NCBI RefSeq assembly: GCF_033971885.1
Contig: NZ_JALBUS010000002.1
Span: 1-64,000 of the forward strand
Length of the DNA stretch: 64,000 nt
From: Absicoccus intestinalis
GTDB lineage: Bacteria; Bacillota_I; Bacilli_A; Erysipelotrichales; Erysipelotrichaceae
Direction: 5' to 3'
This document shows, piece by piece, positions 16,371-25,254 of this stretch (the stretch's first letter is position 1; each line of letters starts with the position of its first letter). The notes beneath the pieces were generated by a model, which was not told the DNA's origin, made no database searches, and saw nothing but the letters and a program-made list of their open reading frames with translations. A program made the position numbers and the translations under genes.

Positions 16371-17291
16371 ATGTCTACGATCTTAGTTTTTGAACAAATG
16401 ATGGTCATCTTGCTTCTAATGTTGGTGGGTGCCATTACCCAAAAGATCAAACAGATCGATCAACCCCAACAACAGTTGCTATCGTGGCTTGTCGTCAATG
16501 TCTTTAATCCGGCCTTGAGTATTTCTAGTGTCTTATCCAGTGATGCATCCGGAAATCTGACCTATATTGCCTATACCTTTGGGATCGCGATCCTGATGTA
16601 TGGCAGTTTTATTCTGCTTGGAAAACTCTTTACATGTAGGATCAAAGATTCCCATGAAAGCGTCATCTGGCAATTCATGATCGACTTTCCCAATGTCGGT
16701 TTTATTGGCATTCCTGTTGTACGCGGCCTTCTAGGCCCCGAATACGTGATTTACGTTGCCTGTTTTGGCTTGGTTTTCAATGTGTTGTTTTATACCTATG
16801 GCTTATCCTTGATCAAAGACAGTTCCCATTCCTACAAACAAATCTTTAATATTGGCACGCTTTCTTCCATTTGTGCCTTGGTCCTTTTTCTAGGCAACAT
16901 TCGTCTACCTTACGTATGTGCACAAACCCTCAATTATTTAGGGGAAGTCTCCATTGCCTTGCCTTTAATGATCACAGGCATGACTCTGGCTCAAGAAAAG
17001 GATCTCAAAAAAATGTTTTTGGATGGAAAAATGTATGGCTTTACCTTTGTCAAGATGGTCATTCTCCCGCTCATCGCCGGTATCTTCATGATGATGGCCC
17101 ATGTTCCTCAAGATCTTCAAGTTGTATCTTTATTGATGTTTGGTATGCCCATAGCCAATCTTCCCCTCATCGTATTGGCTGAAAAAGGATGGCCCACCCA
17201 ACTTTGTTCCGAAGGCATTATCCTCACAACGATCCTATCTGTAGTCACCATTCCTCTGGTATTTATGATCTATGATTGGGTCTTATTATGA
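16371..17291 (+). CDS. AEC-family (auxin efflux carrier-like) transporter
   Basis: 306 residues and about ten membrane segments in the two inverted halves typical of AEC carriers; NVFNPALSISSVLSS near residue 40 and IGIPVVRGLLGPEYV near 118 are family-type conserved loops. Members move carboxylates or amino-acid-like solutes (malate, auxin). AGAGAG is a weak ribosome site. It follows the second amidinohydrolase by 67 bases after a terminator, so it may be co-regulated rather than co-transcribed. Export of a pathway end product is possible. Its 3' end overlaps the convergent membrane gene by 22 bases. Confidence 0.85.
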   Translation: MSTILVFEQMMVILLLMLVGAITQKIKQIDQPQQQLLSWLVVNVFNPALSISSVLSSDASGNLTYIAYTFGIAILMYGSFILLGKLFTCRIKDSHESVIWQFMIDFPNVGFIGIPVVRGLLGPEYVIYVACFGLVFNVLFYTYGLSLIKDSSHSYKQIFNIGTLSSICALVLFLGNIRLPYVCAQTLNYLGEVSIALPLMITGMTLAQEKDLKKMFLDGKMYGFTFVKMVILPLIAGIFMMMAHVPQDLQVVSLLMFGMPIANLPLIVLAEKGWPTQLCSEGIILTTILSVVTIPLVFMIYDWVLL

Positions 17292-17761
17292 ATCTTCATT
17301 AAATAGATCATTGAAAGCATGCCATTGACCAACATGCCAAAGATACCAATGACCAATAAAATGATCATGTGATTCATCTTGGCTTGTTTCAGATCCATGA
17401 TGCTTAATAAATTCAACATGGTTGGATGAAGCAATACCTGATGAACTTGATTCAAGGTTGGCCAAGCTAATATGGATGCAACAAAACAAATCCATGTGAA
17501 AAGGATCGGTATCCATTCCTTGATTGGCTTTTTATGATTGAAAACCAAATGAATGATCCAAAAAATGGATAGAACCAAAAGACAGAGGATATTGCCTTTG
17601 ACCAGCCACAAATACTTGGATACCGTGCCCATGGCACTCACGGTTGGTGCGGCACTTAATGTCGATAAGAAATAGACCCCGACAAAACAAGTCACAAGAC
17701 CGAGTAAACCACTCACGACGCAAGCAATCAAACTGTTGCGATAAGTCAATATCTTTTTCAT
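17270..17761 (-). CDS. hypothetical four-helix membrane protein
   Basis: 163 residues with four clear hydrophobic segments (about 10-32, 50-72, 84-102 and 131-155) joined by short loops; positively charged N-terminus (MKKILTYRN). No family recognised. Its ATG overlaps the stop of the nitrilase gene (ATGA), so the two are translationally coupled and share an operon. Confidence 0.65.
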   Translation of the reverse strand: MKKILTYRNSLIACVVSGLLGLVTCFVGVYFLSTLSAAPTVSAMGTVSKYLWLVKGNILCLLVLSIFWIIHLVFNHKKPIKEWIPILFTWICFVASILAWPTLNQVHQVLLHPTMLNLLSIMDLKQAKMNHMIILLVIGIFGMLVNGMLSMIYLMKIHNKTQS

Positions 17762-18585
17762 TGTTTCACCCGCTTTTTCAATTCGTAGACATCTTCTCTT
17801 CGAGCCGTCATCAAAGGCAATTGTCGACGAATATTTTCTACTTCACGCAAATCGATATCAATCACTTTGGCACATACTTTCTCATCCATTTCACTGACGA
17901 TGCTTCCCCAAGGCGATACGACCATCGAATGGCCCCAAGATACATAGCTTGCCTTTTCATCTCTGGCATCGGATGTAGCCACCACAAAACATTGATTGTC
18001 CATGCCACGAGAACGCAGCATCAATTCCCAATGAGCTGGGCCAGTACTCATATTAAAGGCAGCTGGAACTAAAATGACTTTGGCTCCTTCCAAAGCCATG
18101 AGTCGCACAAATTCCGGAAAGCGACAATCAAAACAAATACAAAGACCCATCTTGCCAAATTCGGTATCAAAGGTCGTACATTCATTCCCGGCTGTCAAGG
18201 TGTCGGATTCATGAAAGTGTTGACCCCCATCGATATCCACATCGAAAAAGTGGACCTTTCGATGTTTCGCAATTTGTCGCCCCTGTCGATCAAATACATA
18301 GGCCGTATTGTATATATGTCCCTTATCATCTTTTTCCGGAACCGAACCTGCTGATAAATACACGCCAAACTTGGCGGCAATCGAAGACAATCGCGACCAT
18401 GTCGCCTCTTGCTCTGTTTCAGCATAGAGAGGAAAACGATCTGTTTGATACGGACAATCAAACATTTCCCCAATCGTTACCAAATCCATCTTCTGATCCT
18501 TATATTCATTGATTTTTGCTTCCAATGCATCCAAATTTTTTTCTTTTTCTTCATATACATGGGCTTGAATTTGTAGAATACGCAT
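17758..18585 (-). CDS. carbon-nitrogen hydrolase, omega-amidase (Nit2)-like
   Basis: A nitrilase-superfamily amidase of about 275 residues. The Glu-Lys-Cys triad is visible in TIGEMFDCPYQ, KHRKVHFFDVD and GLCICFDCRFPEF; KVHFFDVD...ESDTLTAGN and FNMSTGPAHWELMLRSR match omega-amidases that hydrolyse 2-oxoglutaramate or 2-oxosuccinamate to the oxo acid and ammonia. GTGAGGA lies 9 bases before the ATG at 18583-18585; the ATG three codons earlier is too close to it. It borders the guanidino/ureido island and would release another ammonia, but a purely housekeeping repair role is equally possible. Confidence 0.85.
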   Translation of the reverse strand: MRILQIQAHVYEEKEKNLDALEAKINEYKDQKMDLVTIGEMFDCPYQTDRFPLYAETEQEATWSRLSSIAAKFGVYLSAGSVPEKDDKGHIYNTAYVFDRQGRQIAKHRKVHFFDVDIDGGQHFHESDTLTAGNECTTFDTEFGKMGLCICFDCRFPEFVRLMALEGAKVILVPAAFNMSTGPAHWELMLRSRGMDNQCFVVATSDARDEKASYVSWGHSMVVSPWGSIVSEMDEKVCAKVIDIDLREVENIRRQLPLMTARREDVYELKKRVKQ

Positions 18586-18604
18586 TTTTATCATTCCTCA
18601 CTGT

Positions 18605-18627
18605 AAAAAAAGCCACTATTTAGTGGC
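18605..18627 (-). terminator. terminator overlapping the end of the PIN/NYN-like gene
   Basis: Minus-strand GCCACTA and TAGTGGC pair over a two-base loop and are followed by seven T. The stem contains the last codons and the stop of the upstream gene. Confidence 0.85.
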
Positions 18628-19219
18628 AGACTTCATTTTGTTTGTCTTGTTGGGCAGCCAGTTTAATTTCTGGCTTTAACTGCTTGTACATGACACTTCC
18701 CTTTTTCATGCCAAAGGTTTGTACCAATTCATTGTGGATATCCAATAACTCCTCATGATTCCGGGCTAAAATGTCCCGGACAATTTTGGCATCTTGATCA
18801 TCCATGGACGTAAGCGAAGTTTGTGTCTTCTTTTTGGCTTCCGCTTTCTTTTGTTGCTCAAAAGAAACAGCATCCAATCGCTGAACACTATAGCCTTTTT
18901 CGCTCCAAAAAGAAACCAAGGCATCATATCCCGTATCTTTAGAAAAAATACAATATTGCGTTTTCGGTGCACTCTTGACCAAGAAACCCAAATACGAAGC
19001 CAATTGAAAATCTAAAGCATTCTTACCCGTACAACAAGGAATCGCTTCAAACGCATTTGGATATTGTACGATTTCCAACATATCCGCATAAGAAATATGC
19101 GGCGAATTCTCCGTATAAAATAAATAAATCTTATCATTTTTCGTTTTCTTTTCTAATAAGATCTTCCAAGATGATCCGACATTTTCGGTATCGACTAAAT
19201 AAATGATTCGCTGTGGCAT
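18620..19219 (-). CDS. PIN/NYN-like domain protein
   Basis: 199 residues. The first 120 resemble a PIN-like or NYN nuclease core: YLVDTENVG (acidic strand 1), a middle KNALDFQLASYLG and CIFSKDTGYDALVSF, with Asp residues at the positions that bind metal in this fold. A charged lysine-rich linker (about 125-140) precedes a helical C-terminal part. Expected to bind or cut RNA, not demonstrated. The start shares one base with the stop of the upstream membrane-anchored gene, so they are coupled. Confidence 0.6.
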   Translation of the reverse strand: MPQRIIYLVDTENVGSSWKILLEKKTKNDKIYLFYTENSPHISYADMLEIVQYPNAFEAIPCCTGKNALDFQLASYLGFLVKSAPKTQYCIFSKDTGYDALVSFWSEKGYSVQRLDAVSFEQQKKAEAKKKTQTSLTSMDDQDAKIVRDILARNHEELLDIHNELVQTFGMKKGSVMYKQLKPEIKLAAQQDKQNEVCH

Positions 19220-20007
19220 TATTTAATCTCCTCTATGGTATAACCAGAACCATATACGCGTGAAACATATTCACTGAATTGTTTATTTTTGATTTCTTCT
19301 TCCGACATCGTTGCCTCTTCTCCATAAATATCTTCGGTAACAACTTCTTTCGAGTCATTCACGCTCGGTACGATTACAATATAATAAATGGTATAGTCCG
19401 TATTGGCAACGCGATATCGTAAATTATGCATCTCTAAGATACGATCACTATTTCCCTTTTTCTTTGATTTTAAGAACGCCCGGTAGACCGTTTGATTGGA
19501 ACGCAAAGTGACATTCGCATTATCCTGATTTAATTCGATTCGGAATATATCTTGTTCATGCTCTTCAATATATTTATCAGCCGCTGCATAGATCTTCTTT
19601 AAATAAGACTTAGGAATTTTGGATACTGTCGCATATTGATCCGGTAACCCCGAAACCGTGATGGTCGTTGTGGTATGGGTTGGATGAAAATTGTATTGAC
19701 GTGCTAAACCCTTATCATACGTAGCCGTGATTTTGACTTGATCGCCATTGGACAGATCCGTATTCGGATCCGCTTCATATTTTACAGACTCCATAAAAGT
19801 TCGTGTTCGTTCATTGATATTGGAAGCCGGATTGGTCACGACCAACGTCGCCTTGCCATTTTCCCCTGTATATTCCAAATGCATATTTTGGGTCACATCC
19901 ACATCGACTTGGCGCATGAAAAAAGCATATCCGATCAATGTCAAGATGGCAATCATGGTCCCCAGACTCACAAAATAGAGCAATTTCTTACGAATTTTTT
20001 CATTCAT
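19219..20007 (-). CDS. hypothetical membrane-anchored extracytoplasmic protein
   Basis: 262 residues. A positively charged start (MNEKIRKKLLYF) and one hydrophobic segment (about 12-30) are followed by a hydrophilic, strand-rich region that should lie outside the membrane, with KADKYIEEHE-like helical stretches and an acidic tail. It resembles Bacillota membrane-anchored proteins with repeated beta domains, but no named family is recognised. It follows recG by 9 bases and overlaps the next gene by 1. Confidence 0.6.
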   Translation of the reverse strand: MNEKIRKKLLYFVSLGTMIAILTLIGYAFFMRQVDVDVTQNMHLEYTGENGKATLVVTNPASNINERTRTFMESVKYEADPNTDLSNGDQVKITATYDKGLARQYNFHPTHTTTTITVSGLPDQYATVSKIPKSYLKKIYAAADKYIEEHEQDIFRIELNQDNANVTLRSNQTVYRAFLKSKKKGNSDRILEMHNLRYRVANTDYTIYYIVIVPSVNDSKEVVTEDIYGEEATMSEEEIKNKQFSEYVSRVYGSGYTIEEIK

Positions 20008-20016
20008 GACTCTATT

Positions 20017-21996
20017 TTAATCAAAATATTGGGCATTGGCTATAGCTTTAGAAATAAAATCCAACATCGGCTGATCAATCTTTTGCTGTAAGATTTCCTC
20101 GGCATTCTTCACACATTCATCCATCATAGCTTTATCTTTTTCCAGATCCCCCAAGACAAAGTTCGGTAACCCGCTTTGACGAACGCCTAAAAAATCACCA
20201 GGCCCACGTAAGCGCAAGTCATATTCCGTAATCGCAAAACCATCCGTGATCGTTTCCAATTTCTTTAAACGCTCGATGGCTTGGGGATCTTTCGAATCCG
20301 ACAATAACCAACAATACCCTTGTTCCTTACCACGTGCTACACGCCCACGCAACTGATGCAACGTACTCAAGCCAAAGCGATGCGCATCATAGATGACCAT
20401 CATCGTGGCATCGGGCACATCGATGCCTACTTCTATGACCGTGGTTGAAACCAATACATCCAATTCTTTTTGGACAAATTGATTCATGATGGCTTCTTTT
20501 TCTTCACTGCTCATTTGCCCATGCAACAAACCAATGCGTCGCTTTTTTAAGGTCTTTTTCATGCCTTCATAGACCTTGATGGCAGAGCGCATCGATACTT
20601 CCGTGGAATCTTCAATGGCGGCACAGACCACATAACCCTGACGCCCCTGATCCAATCCTTCTAAAATATCTGGAAGAATGGGTTTCATCGATGTGCCTTT
20701 GACATAGGTCGTAATCACTGGTTTTCGATGGGGTGGCATCGTCTTGATATTGGAAATATCCATATTGCCATAGATAAAATGAGCATAGGTACGTGGAATC
20801 GGTGTCGCTGACATCATCAAAAAGTCTACATTTTGGCCTTTTTCTAACATCGATCGGCGTTGTCGTACACCAAATCGTTGTTGCTCATCGGCAATGACCA
20901 GGCCTAACTTGGCAAACTGCACTTGGTCTTGGAACAAAGCATGGGTCCCTACAAAAATCAACATTTCGCCTGAAGCCATGCCATCTAAAATGACTTGTTT
21001 TTCTTTGGCTGAAAGAGCCGATACATACAATTGCACATCAAAGCCCAAAGCTTTCATCTTTTCATAATGTTGACGAGCCAATATTTCCGTAGGAGCTAAG
21101 AAAGCCGATTGATAGCCGGCTAGATAGGAGGCATAAATCGCAGCCATGGCCACGATGGTCTTGCCACAACCCACATCTCCTTGTACCAAACGAAACATCG
21201 TTTTACTACTATGCAGATCTTCACATACATCCCGTATGGCACGTTCTTGATCTTTGGTCAATGGAAACGGCAATTTGTCGATCCAGGCATCGATCAAAGA
21301 TGCATCAAAGATCTTTGGTTCTTTTGAAGCACTTGTGGCTTGATTCTGTGTGGCTTGCATGACACATTGGAAACATAAAAATTCTTCATATTTTAAAGTA
21401 CGCAAAGCATACGACAAATGTTTTTGATCTTGAGGATGATGCACCCACAACAAAGCTTGGCCATGTTCCAACAAACGATATTGGTCACGATAACGATGAG
21501 GAATGACATCTTCGACTTCCTCACGATAGGCCAATGCCGCATCCATGATCTTTTGAAACTCTTTTTGATGCATCTCTTTGGGCAAAGTATAGACAGGGTG
21601 CATGCCTGTTTGTTTGGATAAGGGTTCAAAATTATAATTGGTTGCCGTAAATTTGTTCTTGCCTTTGTATTGACCAAAGAGCGTAATGGTTTTGCCAAAG
21701 GTAAATTGTTGCGTCCATGGCCGATTGAATAAAGTCACTTCTATTTCTTGATCATACGAAATAACTGTAAATTTCGTCATGGAACGATTCTTCCCAAAAC
21801 GAATCACACGAGCCGTTTGACAAATCAAGCCTTCAAAACAAACATGATCGTTTTCTTGCCATTGGGAATATGGGATGATTTCGATGGTTTCATAACGAAA
21901 GGGATATGTCTCCAACAAATCTTCAACCGAAGCAATTCCCATCTTGGCCAATAATCCTTGGCGTCTACTTGTGAGTTTTAATACGTTTAGATCCAT
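20017..21996 (-). CDS. recG: ATP-dependent DNA helicase RecG
   Basis: About 659 residues. N-terminal OB wedge domain (FRYETIEIIPYSQW), then SF2 motifs: QGDVGCGKT (Walker A), VIADEQQRFGV (RecG normally DEQHRFGV), SATPIPRT (motif III), TTVIEVGIDVP and LHQLRGRVARG, and the RecG C-terminal LRLRGPGDFLGVRQSGLPNF. It remodels stalled replication forks and Holliday junctions. The ATG at 21994-21996 has AGGGA at 7 bases; an ATG two codons earlier is too close. The start lies inside the upstream membrane gene (32-base overlap). Confidence 0.95.
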   Translation of the reverse strand: MDLNVLKLTSRRQGLLAKMGIASVEDLLETYPFRYETIEIIPYSQWQENDHVCFEGLICQTARVIRFGKNRSMTKFTVISYDQEIEVTLFNRPWTQQFTFGKTITLFGQYKGKNKFTATNYNFEPLSKQTGMHPVYTLPKEMHQKEFQKIMDAALAYREEVEDVIPHRYRDQYRLLEHGQALLWVHHPQDQKHLSYALRTLKYEEFLCFQCVMQATQNQATSASKEPKIFDASLIDAWIDKLPFPLTKDQERAIRDVCEDLHSSKTMFRLVQGDVGCGKTIVAMAAIYASYLAGYQSAFLAPTEILARQHYEKMKALGFDVQLYVSALSAKEKQVILDGMASGEMLIFVGTHALFQDQVQFAKLGLVIADEQQRFGVRQRRSMLEKGQNVDFLMMSATPIPRTYAHFIYGNMDISNIKTMPPHRKPVITTYVKGTSMKPILPDILEGLDQGRQGYVVCAAIEDSTEVSMRSAIKVYEGMKKTLKKRRIGLLHGQMSSEEKEAIMNQFVQKELDVLVSTTVIEVGIDVPDATMMVIYDAHRFGLSTLHQLRGRVARGKEQGYCWLLSDSKDPQAIERLKKLETITDGFAITEYDLRLRGPGDFLGVRQSGLPNFVLGDLEKDKAMMDECVKNAEEILQQKIDQPMLDFISKAIANAQYFD

Positions 21997-22648
21997 GATC
22001 ATTCCCTATTCGGTTAACGACATATAACCAAATGCCACTCTCAACAAGACTCAATACAAAATAGATGCCAATCACGATCAAGGCCATGCCCAAAGCCGAT
22101 GAAAAATGCACTTGCATCCAGGTGACCATGGTCCAGCCAAACCAGGTATTATTGGCTAAGGCCATCGATCGAGCCACACTTTCCAAGGATGTCAAGGCAT
22201 AGACATTTTTCGTTAGGGTATCCAAACCAACCAACAGGATCAAATAAGCCGTACAACCTTTCCATAACGCAAGCATTTGGGGGTTTTTCTGTTTGGCCAA
22301 TCGATAATTTACGCCAATTTGTACAGGCATCCACAATAATACAAGCAAGCCATAGATAACTTGTACAAGAATCGCAACTGCATCCGTATTGGTTTGTACA
22401 TGAAAAGTCAAAAGCACACATTGAAACATAAATTGTACCAAGATGACGATCAAGCCTTCTTTCCATTCGATTTTTCGATGAACATCCCACAATTCCATAC
22501 ATAATTTATAAAGACCTACACTCCACAAAACACCAATCAGTAAGACCAAAGGAATATAGTTTGTCGCATGAGCGGCAATGAAAAAATATGCCAGATCATA
22601 GAGGACACTGAGTCCAAAATAATACAAAAAATATTTTATTTTTACCAA
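21965..22648 (-). CDS. hypothetical multi-pass membrane protein
   Basis: 227 residues with about six hydrophobic segments, short basic loops (YRLAKQKNPQ) and a basic hydrophilic C-terminus. No family recognised. It starts with TTG: GGAGG lies 7 bases before it, and no ATG is available nearby. The start immediately follows the carboxypeptidase gene and its end overlaps recG, so it belongs to the same operon. Confidence 0.6.
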   Translation of the reverse strand: MVKIKYFLYYFGLSVLYDLAYFFIAAHATNYIPLVLLIGVLWSVGLYKLCMELWDVHRKIEWKEGLIVILVQFMFQCVLLTFHVQTNTDAVAILVQVIYGLLVLLWMPVQIGVNYRLAKQKNPQMLALWKGCTAYLILLVGLDTLTKNVYALTSLESVARSMALANNTWFGWTMVTWMQVHFSSALGMALIVIGIYFVLSLVESGIWLYVVNRIGNDHGSKRIKTHK

Positions 22649-22650
22649 AT

Positions 22651-23379
22651 TTATACCTCCAATCGAATCGCTTTGGAATGGGATCCATGCCCAAATGGGG
22701 CATGAAAAGACACTGGTATCGCATAGGACTTTGTGATCGTATGTAAGATATCATACTCATTTTCCGCTTCCAATTGGGTAAATTCCCCCAATGTCAAAGA
22801 AGCTATTTGATCGATCACGCCCATATCTTCCAATTGCGCAAAGAAAGAACGAATCCGATAAGCATTGCCTGACCGACTTTCCAGACACAATGGAACACCA
22901 CTCAAATCGGGGAAATACTTGGTTCCTGCCAATTTCAGAAAACAACGAATGTTGCCCCCTAACCCTGCACCGATGCATAGATCATTGGGCTGAAAAGCTA
23001 GATACTTCTTAAGATCGGTCTTGTTTTGATTGTTTTTGATTTGAAACAAGACACAAGGTCGATACATCGCTAACACGTTCAATACACAACTCAGATCACT
23101 ATAGCCATGAAAAATCGCATGACTTTTTGAATAGGTATCCAAATCTAAATAGCGAAGGGTCTCATTGGCTAGATCACCACCCGATACATCAAAGATAAAA
23201 TCAAAAGATTGAGTCATCCATTCATTAAAAACGGAAGCTCTTTGTTTCGGACTGGCTGTTTGAAAAAGCAAAGGAGATATCTGGACCGTATGGTTCCATG
23301 CCTTTAACGCAGCCATGGTAGAATCAAGCGATCCTTCTTTGACAGGATCGGATAATCCCAATAAACCAATTGTTGCCAT
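22651..23379 (-). CDS. S66-family LD-carboxypeptidase / MccF-like peptidase
   Basis: 242 residues from MATIGLLGLSDPVKEG. Features of S66 serine peptidases: GLSDP at the N-terminus, FDVSGGDLANETLRYLD (the nucleophile-elbow region, here GGDLAN rather than the usual GGYGS-type loop), GHGSHSKAIRL at the end with the catalytic His region. S66 enzymes trim murein tetrapeptides or hydrolyse microcin C-like peptides. The ATG follows the small membrane gene's stop by one base; longer starts would overlap that gene. Deviations around the nucleophile make the activity uncertain. Confidence 0.7.
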   Translation of the reverse strand: MATIGLLGLSDPVKEGSLDSTMAALKAWNHTVQISPLLFQTASPKQRASVFNEWMTQSFDFIFDVSGGDLANETLRYLDLDTYSKSHAIFHGYSDLSCVLNVLAMYRPCVLFQIKNNQNKTDLKKYLAFQPNDLCIGAGLGGNIRCFLKLAGTKYFPDLSGVPLCLESRSGNAYRIRSFFAQLEDMGVIDQIASLTLGEFTQLEAENEYDILHTITKSYAIPVSFHAPFGHGSHSKAIRLEV

Positions 23380-23380
23380 A

Positions 23381-23569
23381 TCAATCTTGCTCTTTTCTAA
23401 ATAGGATCCATACAACGATGAGGATGATCCAGACCCACCAATAATGAAAAAAGAGGCCAAACAAAGCAAAGACAATAGAGAAAATAATCAAAAAGGGCAA
23501 GCTTACCAAAAAGATGGCTAAACCCGCCAAAATACATGCGATAATGAAAATCAATAGTGCTGTTAACAT
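23381..23569 (-). CDS. small two-helix membrane protein
   Basis: 62 residues, almost entirely hydrophobic, two membrane segments separated by a short turn, ending in FRKEQD. A strong GGAAGGAAATTGT precedes the ATG, and the stop is one base before the next gene's ATG, so the gene is real despite its size. First gene of the operon running through recG. Function unknown. Confidence 0.7.
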   Translation of the reverse strand: MLTALLIFIIACILAGLAIFLVSLPFLIIFSIVFALFGLFFHYWWVWIILIVVWILFRKEQD

Positions 23570-23592
23570 ACAATTTCCTTCCTATATAGTTA

Positions 23593-24327
23593 TTATACTA
23601 CATCCACTTCTACAATCTGTTCCTGCTCTTTTAAGAGGGCATACCACAATTTCGACCCATCGTTTTCTTCTTCATCTTCCAAACGCACACCGATATACCC
23701 ACGTTTTTCCAGGATGCTTTTGTTGCGCAATCGCGCAGGTTCATCTTTCATGGAATAATAATAGGGTTCAGGAGTGGTATCAGGACCGTAACAAGGAATG
23801 TCCGGATCCAAGGCAAAGACGGCATATAAAATACAAGAGGTTTTGATTTGCCGACAAACCATTTCTTTCGATATATCCAACATGGAGAAGAAAATGCCTT
23901 TTTGTCGATAGCTTTTTGTTACATAGGCATTGGTAAAAAAGATGACTTCACCAAAAAAGGTTTCTTCTTTTTTACTTTGACAATAGGGATAGGCCAAATC
24001 AGGGAAATAGTAGTGGCACAATGTATAATATTCCAAATTGGACCAGTCCGAATCCAGCGTGATGGCATCATACACACTTTCTTTTTTTAGGACATCATCC
24101 AGCGAGCCATGCATAAAAGAAAGATCCGCAATGACTTGGTCTTGATCATAGACCAGCAAAATTCCTCGTTCCAAGCCATTTACGATGGGATAGAAAAGAA
24201 AGACATAGATCCATTCATCGATTTGTTCCATATGAACACTTGTCTTTTCACAAAATTCAACATAGGAACATTGTAAAAAAGAACGTAACAAGCTATAAGC
24301 TCTTCTCATATATTCTTGTTTATTCAT
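23593..24327 (-). CDS. GNAT-like acetyltransferase
   Basis: 244 residues. The central strand-helix NAYVTKSYRQKGIFFSMLDI resembles the acetyl-CoA-binding motif of GNAT proteins (V.xxYRxkGI...L). The flanking regions are unusual, with many aromatic residues (YYTLCHYYFPDLAYPY) and an acidic C-terminus. Substrate unknown. A terminator-like hairpin lies 16 bases upstream, and AAGG is the only ribosome-site-like sequence. Confidence 0.6.
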   Translation of the reverse strand: MNKQEYMRRAYSLLRSFLQCSYVEFCEKTSVHMEQIDEWIYVFLFYPIVNGLERGILLVYDQDQVIADLSFMHGSLDDVLKKESVYDAITLDSDWSNLEYYTLCHYYFPDLAYPYCQSKKEETFFGEVIFFTNAYVTKSYRQKGIFFSMLDISKEMVCRQIKTSCILYAVFALDPDIPCYGPDTTPEPYYYSMKDEPARLRNKSILEKRGYIGVRLEDEEENDGSKLWYALLKEQEQIVEVDVV

Positions 24328-24342
24328 AAAACAACCTTAACA

Positions 24343-24367
24343 TAAAAAGGCCATGAAAAACATGGCC
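24343..24367 (-). terminator. terminator downstream of the GntR-ABC operon
   Basis: Minus-strand GGCCATG and CATGGCC pair around a TTTTT loop and are followed by TTTTTATG. It closes the operon ending at 24496, although 130 bases downstream of it. Confidence 0.75.
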
Positions 24368-24499
24368 GACACAATTGTCTTGTCGATAGGTGGTGATTTA
24401 GATGAACAAGACATTCAGATAATGGAAAAACAATTTGTGCAACATGGATCGAAGATCGAGTTGTCGCATAAACCATGCGAATTTTACTGTCTTTACTAG
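24353..24499 (+). CDS. candidate 48-residue ORF opposite to its neighbours
   Basis: ATG at 24353 to TAG at 24497-24499, with balanced composition (TIVLSIGGDLDEQDIQIMEK and further), charged and hydrophobic residues interleaved. An AAGG lies two bases before the first ATG and 11 before the second. It overlaps the terminator hairpin at 24349-24367, and no promoter is recognised. It may be real, or chance in a non-coding stretch. Confidence 0.25.
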   Translation: MKNMADTIVLSIGGDLDEQDIQIMEKQFVQHGSKIELSHKPCEFYCLY

Positions 24500-25254
24500 A
24501 CAATATCCGTATGTTTGGTCAATAAATAACGAGCACTAAAGTAATTGATCAAAGTCAAAATAGCTATTACGGCACATACGATCCAGCCATAATGCAAGAC
24601 ATAGGACCATACTTGTGCATTGGTCGCATTGACGATCGAATCGATGTGATCGGTATACCATACGGTCAAACGCATCGATGCAAACAACATCACAAAGAAA
24701 CCAACAATATATTCAATCACTAACACCAAACGATCATGGTTCGGAAAATGATTGGCAATGGTCGTTGACAATTGGGCCCAAGTAGAAAACCAAACAAATT
24801 CCAAGATCAAACCAATGATCAACAATACCCATGCTTGACCAGGTACTTGGTTAAAGAGGATTTGGAAATCGGACCAATTGATCGAACTTGGGTCAAAGAC
24901 CATACCGGTAAATAGGATAACGACAACCAATACAATTTGATTGATCAAGCCCCAAATCACATAACCCAAGGTATGCGACAACATCAAACTATCGATACTT
25001 ACAGGCAAGGAATGATAGATATAGCTTTCTTTTTCAAAAGTTCTCGTTTTGAATCGTTTGATAAAACTGATATGGACCATGAATGCAGAAACGATCAATA
25101 CCACCGAAAAAATAAAATATAAGAGATTCGATAAGAAAGGGATGATATTTTCAAACAAATGGGCCACCAAGATCAATACAAACAACGAGAGATGCAACAG
25201 CCCCAAATTCCAACTGACACTTTTCATGTCATATTTAAATATTTTTAGTAACAT
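24496..25254 (-). CDS. ABC-2 type transporter permease
   Basis: 252 residues with about six membrane segments (DMKSVSWNLGLLHLSLFVLI at the start, later VVVILFTGMVF and WIVCAVIAILTLINYF). No catalytic motif. It overlaps the ATPase gene by 10 bases and is the last gene of the GntR-ATPase-permease operon. Such YtrA-type operons typically export antibiotics or cell-envelope compounds; the substrate is not predictable. Confidence 0.8.
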   Translation of the reverse strand: MLLKIFKYDMKSVSWNLGLLHLSLFVLILVAHLFENIIPFLSNLLYFIFSVVLIVSAFMVHISFIKRFKTRTFEKESYIYHSLPVSIDSLMLSHTLGYVIWGLINQIVLVVVILFTGMVFDPSSINWSDFQILFNQVPGQAWVLLIIGLILEFVWFSTWAQLSTTIANHFPNHDRLVLVIEYIVGFFVMLFASMRLTVWYTDHIDSIVNATNAQVWSYVLHYGWIVCAVIAILTLINYFSARYLLTKHTDIV

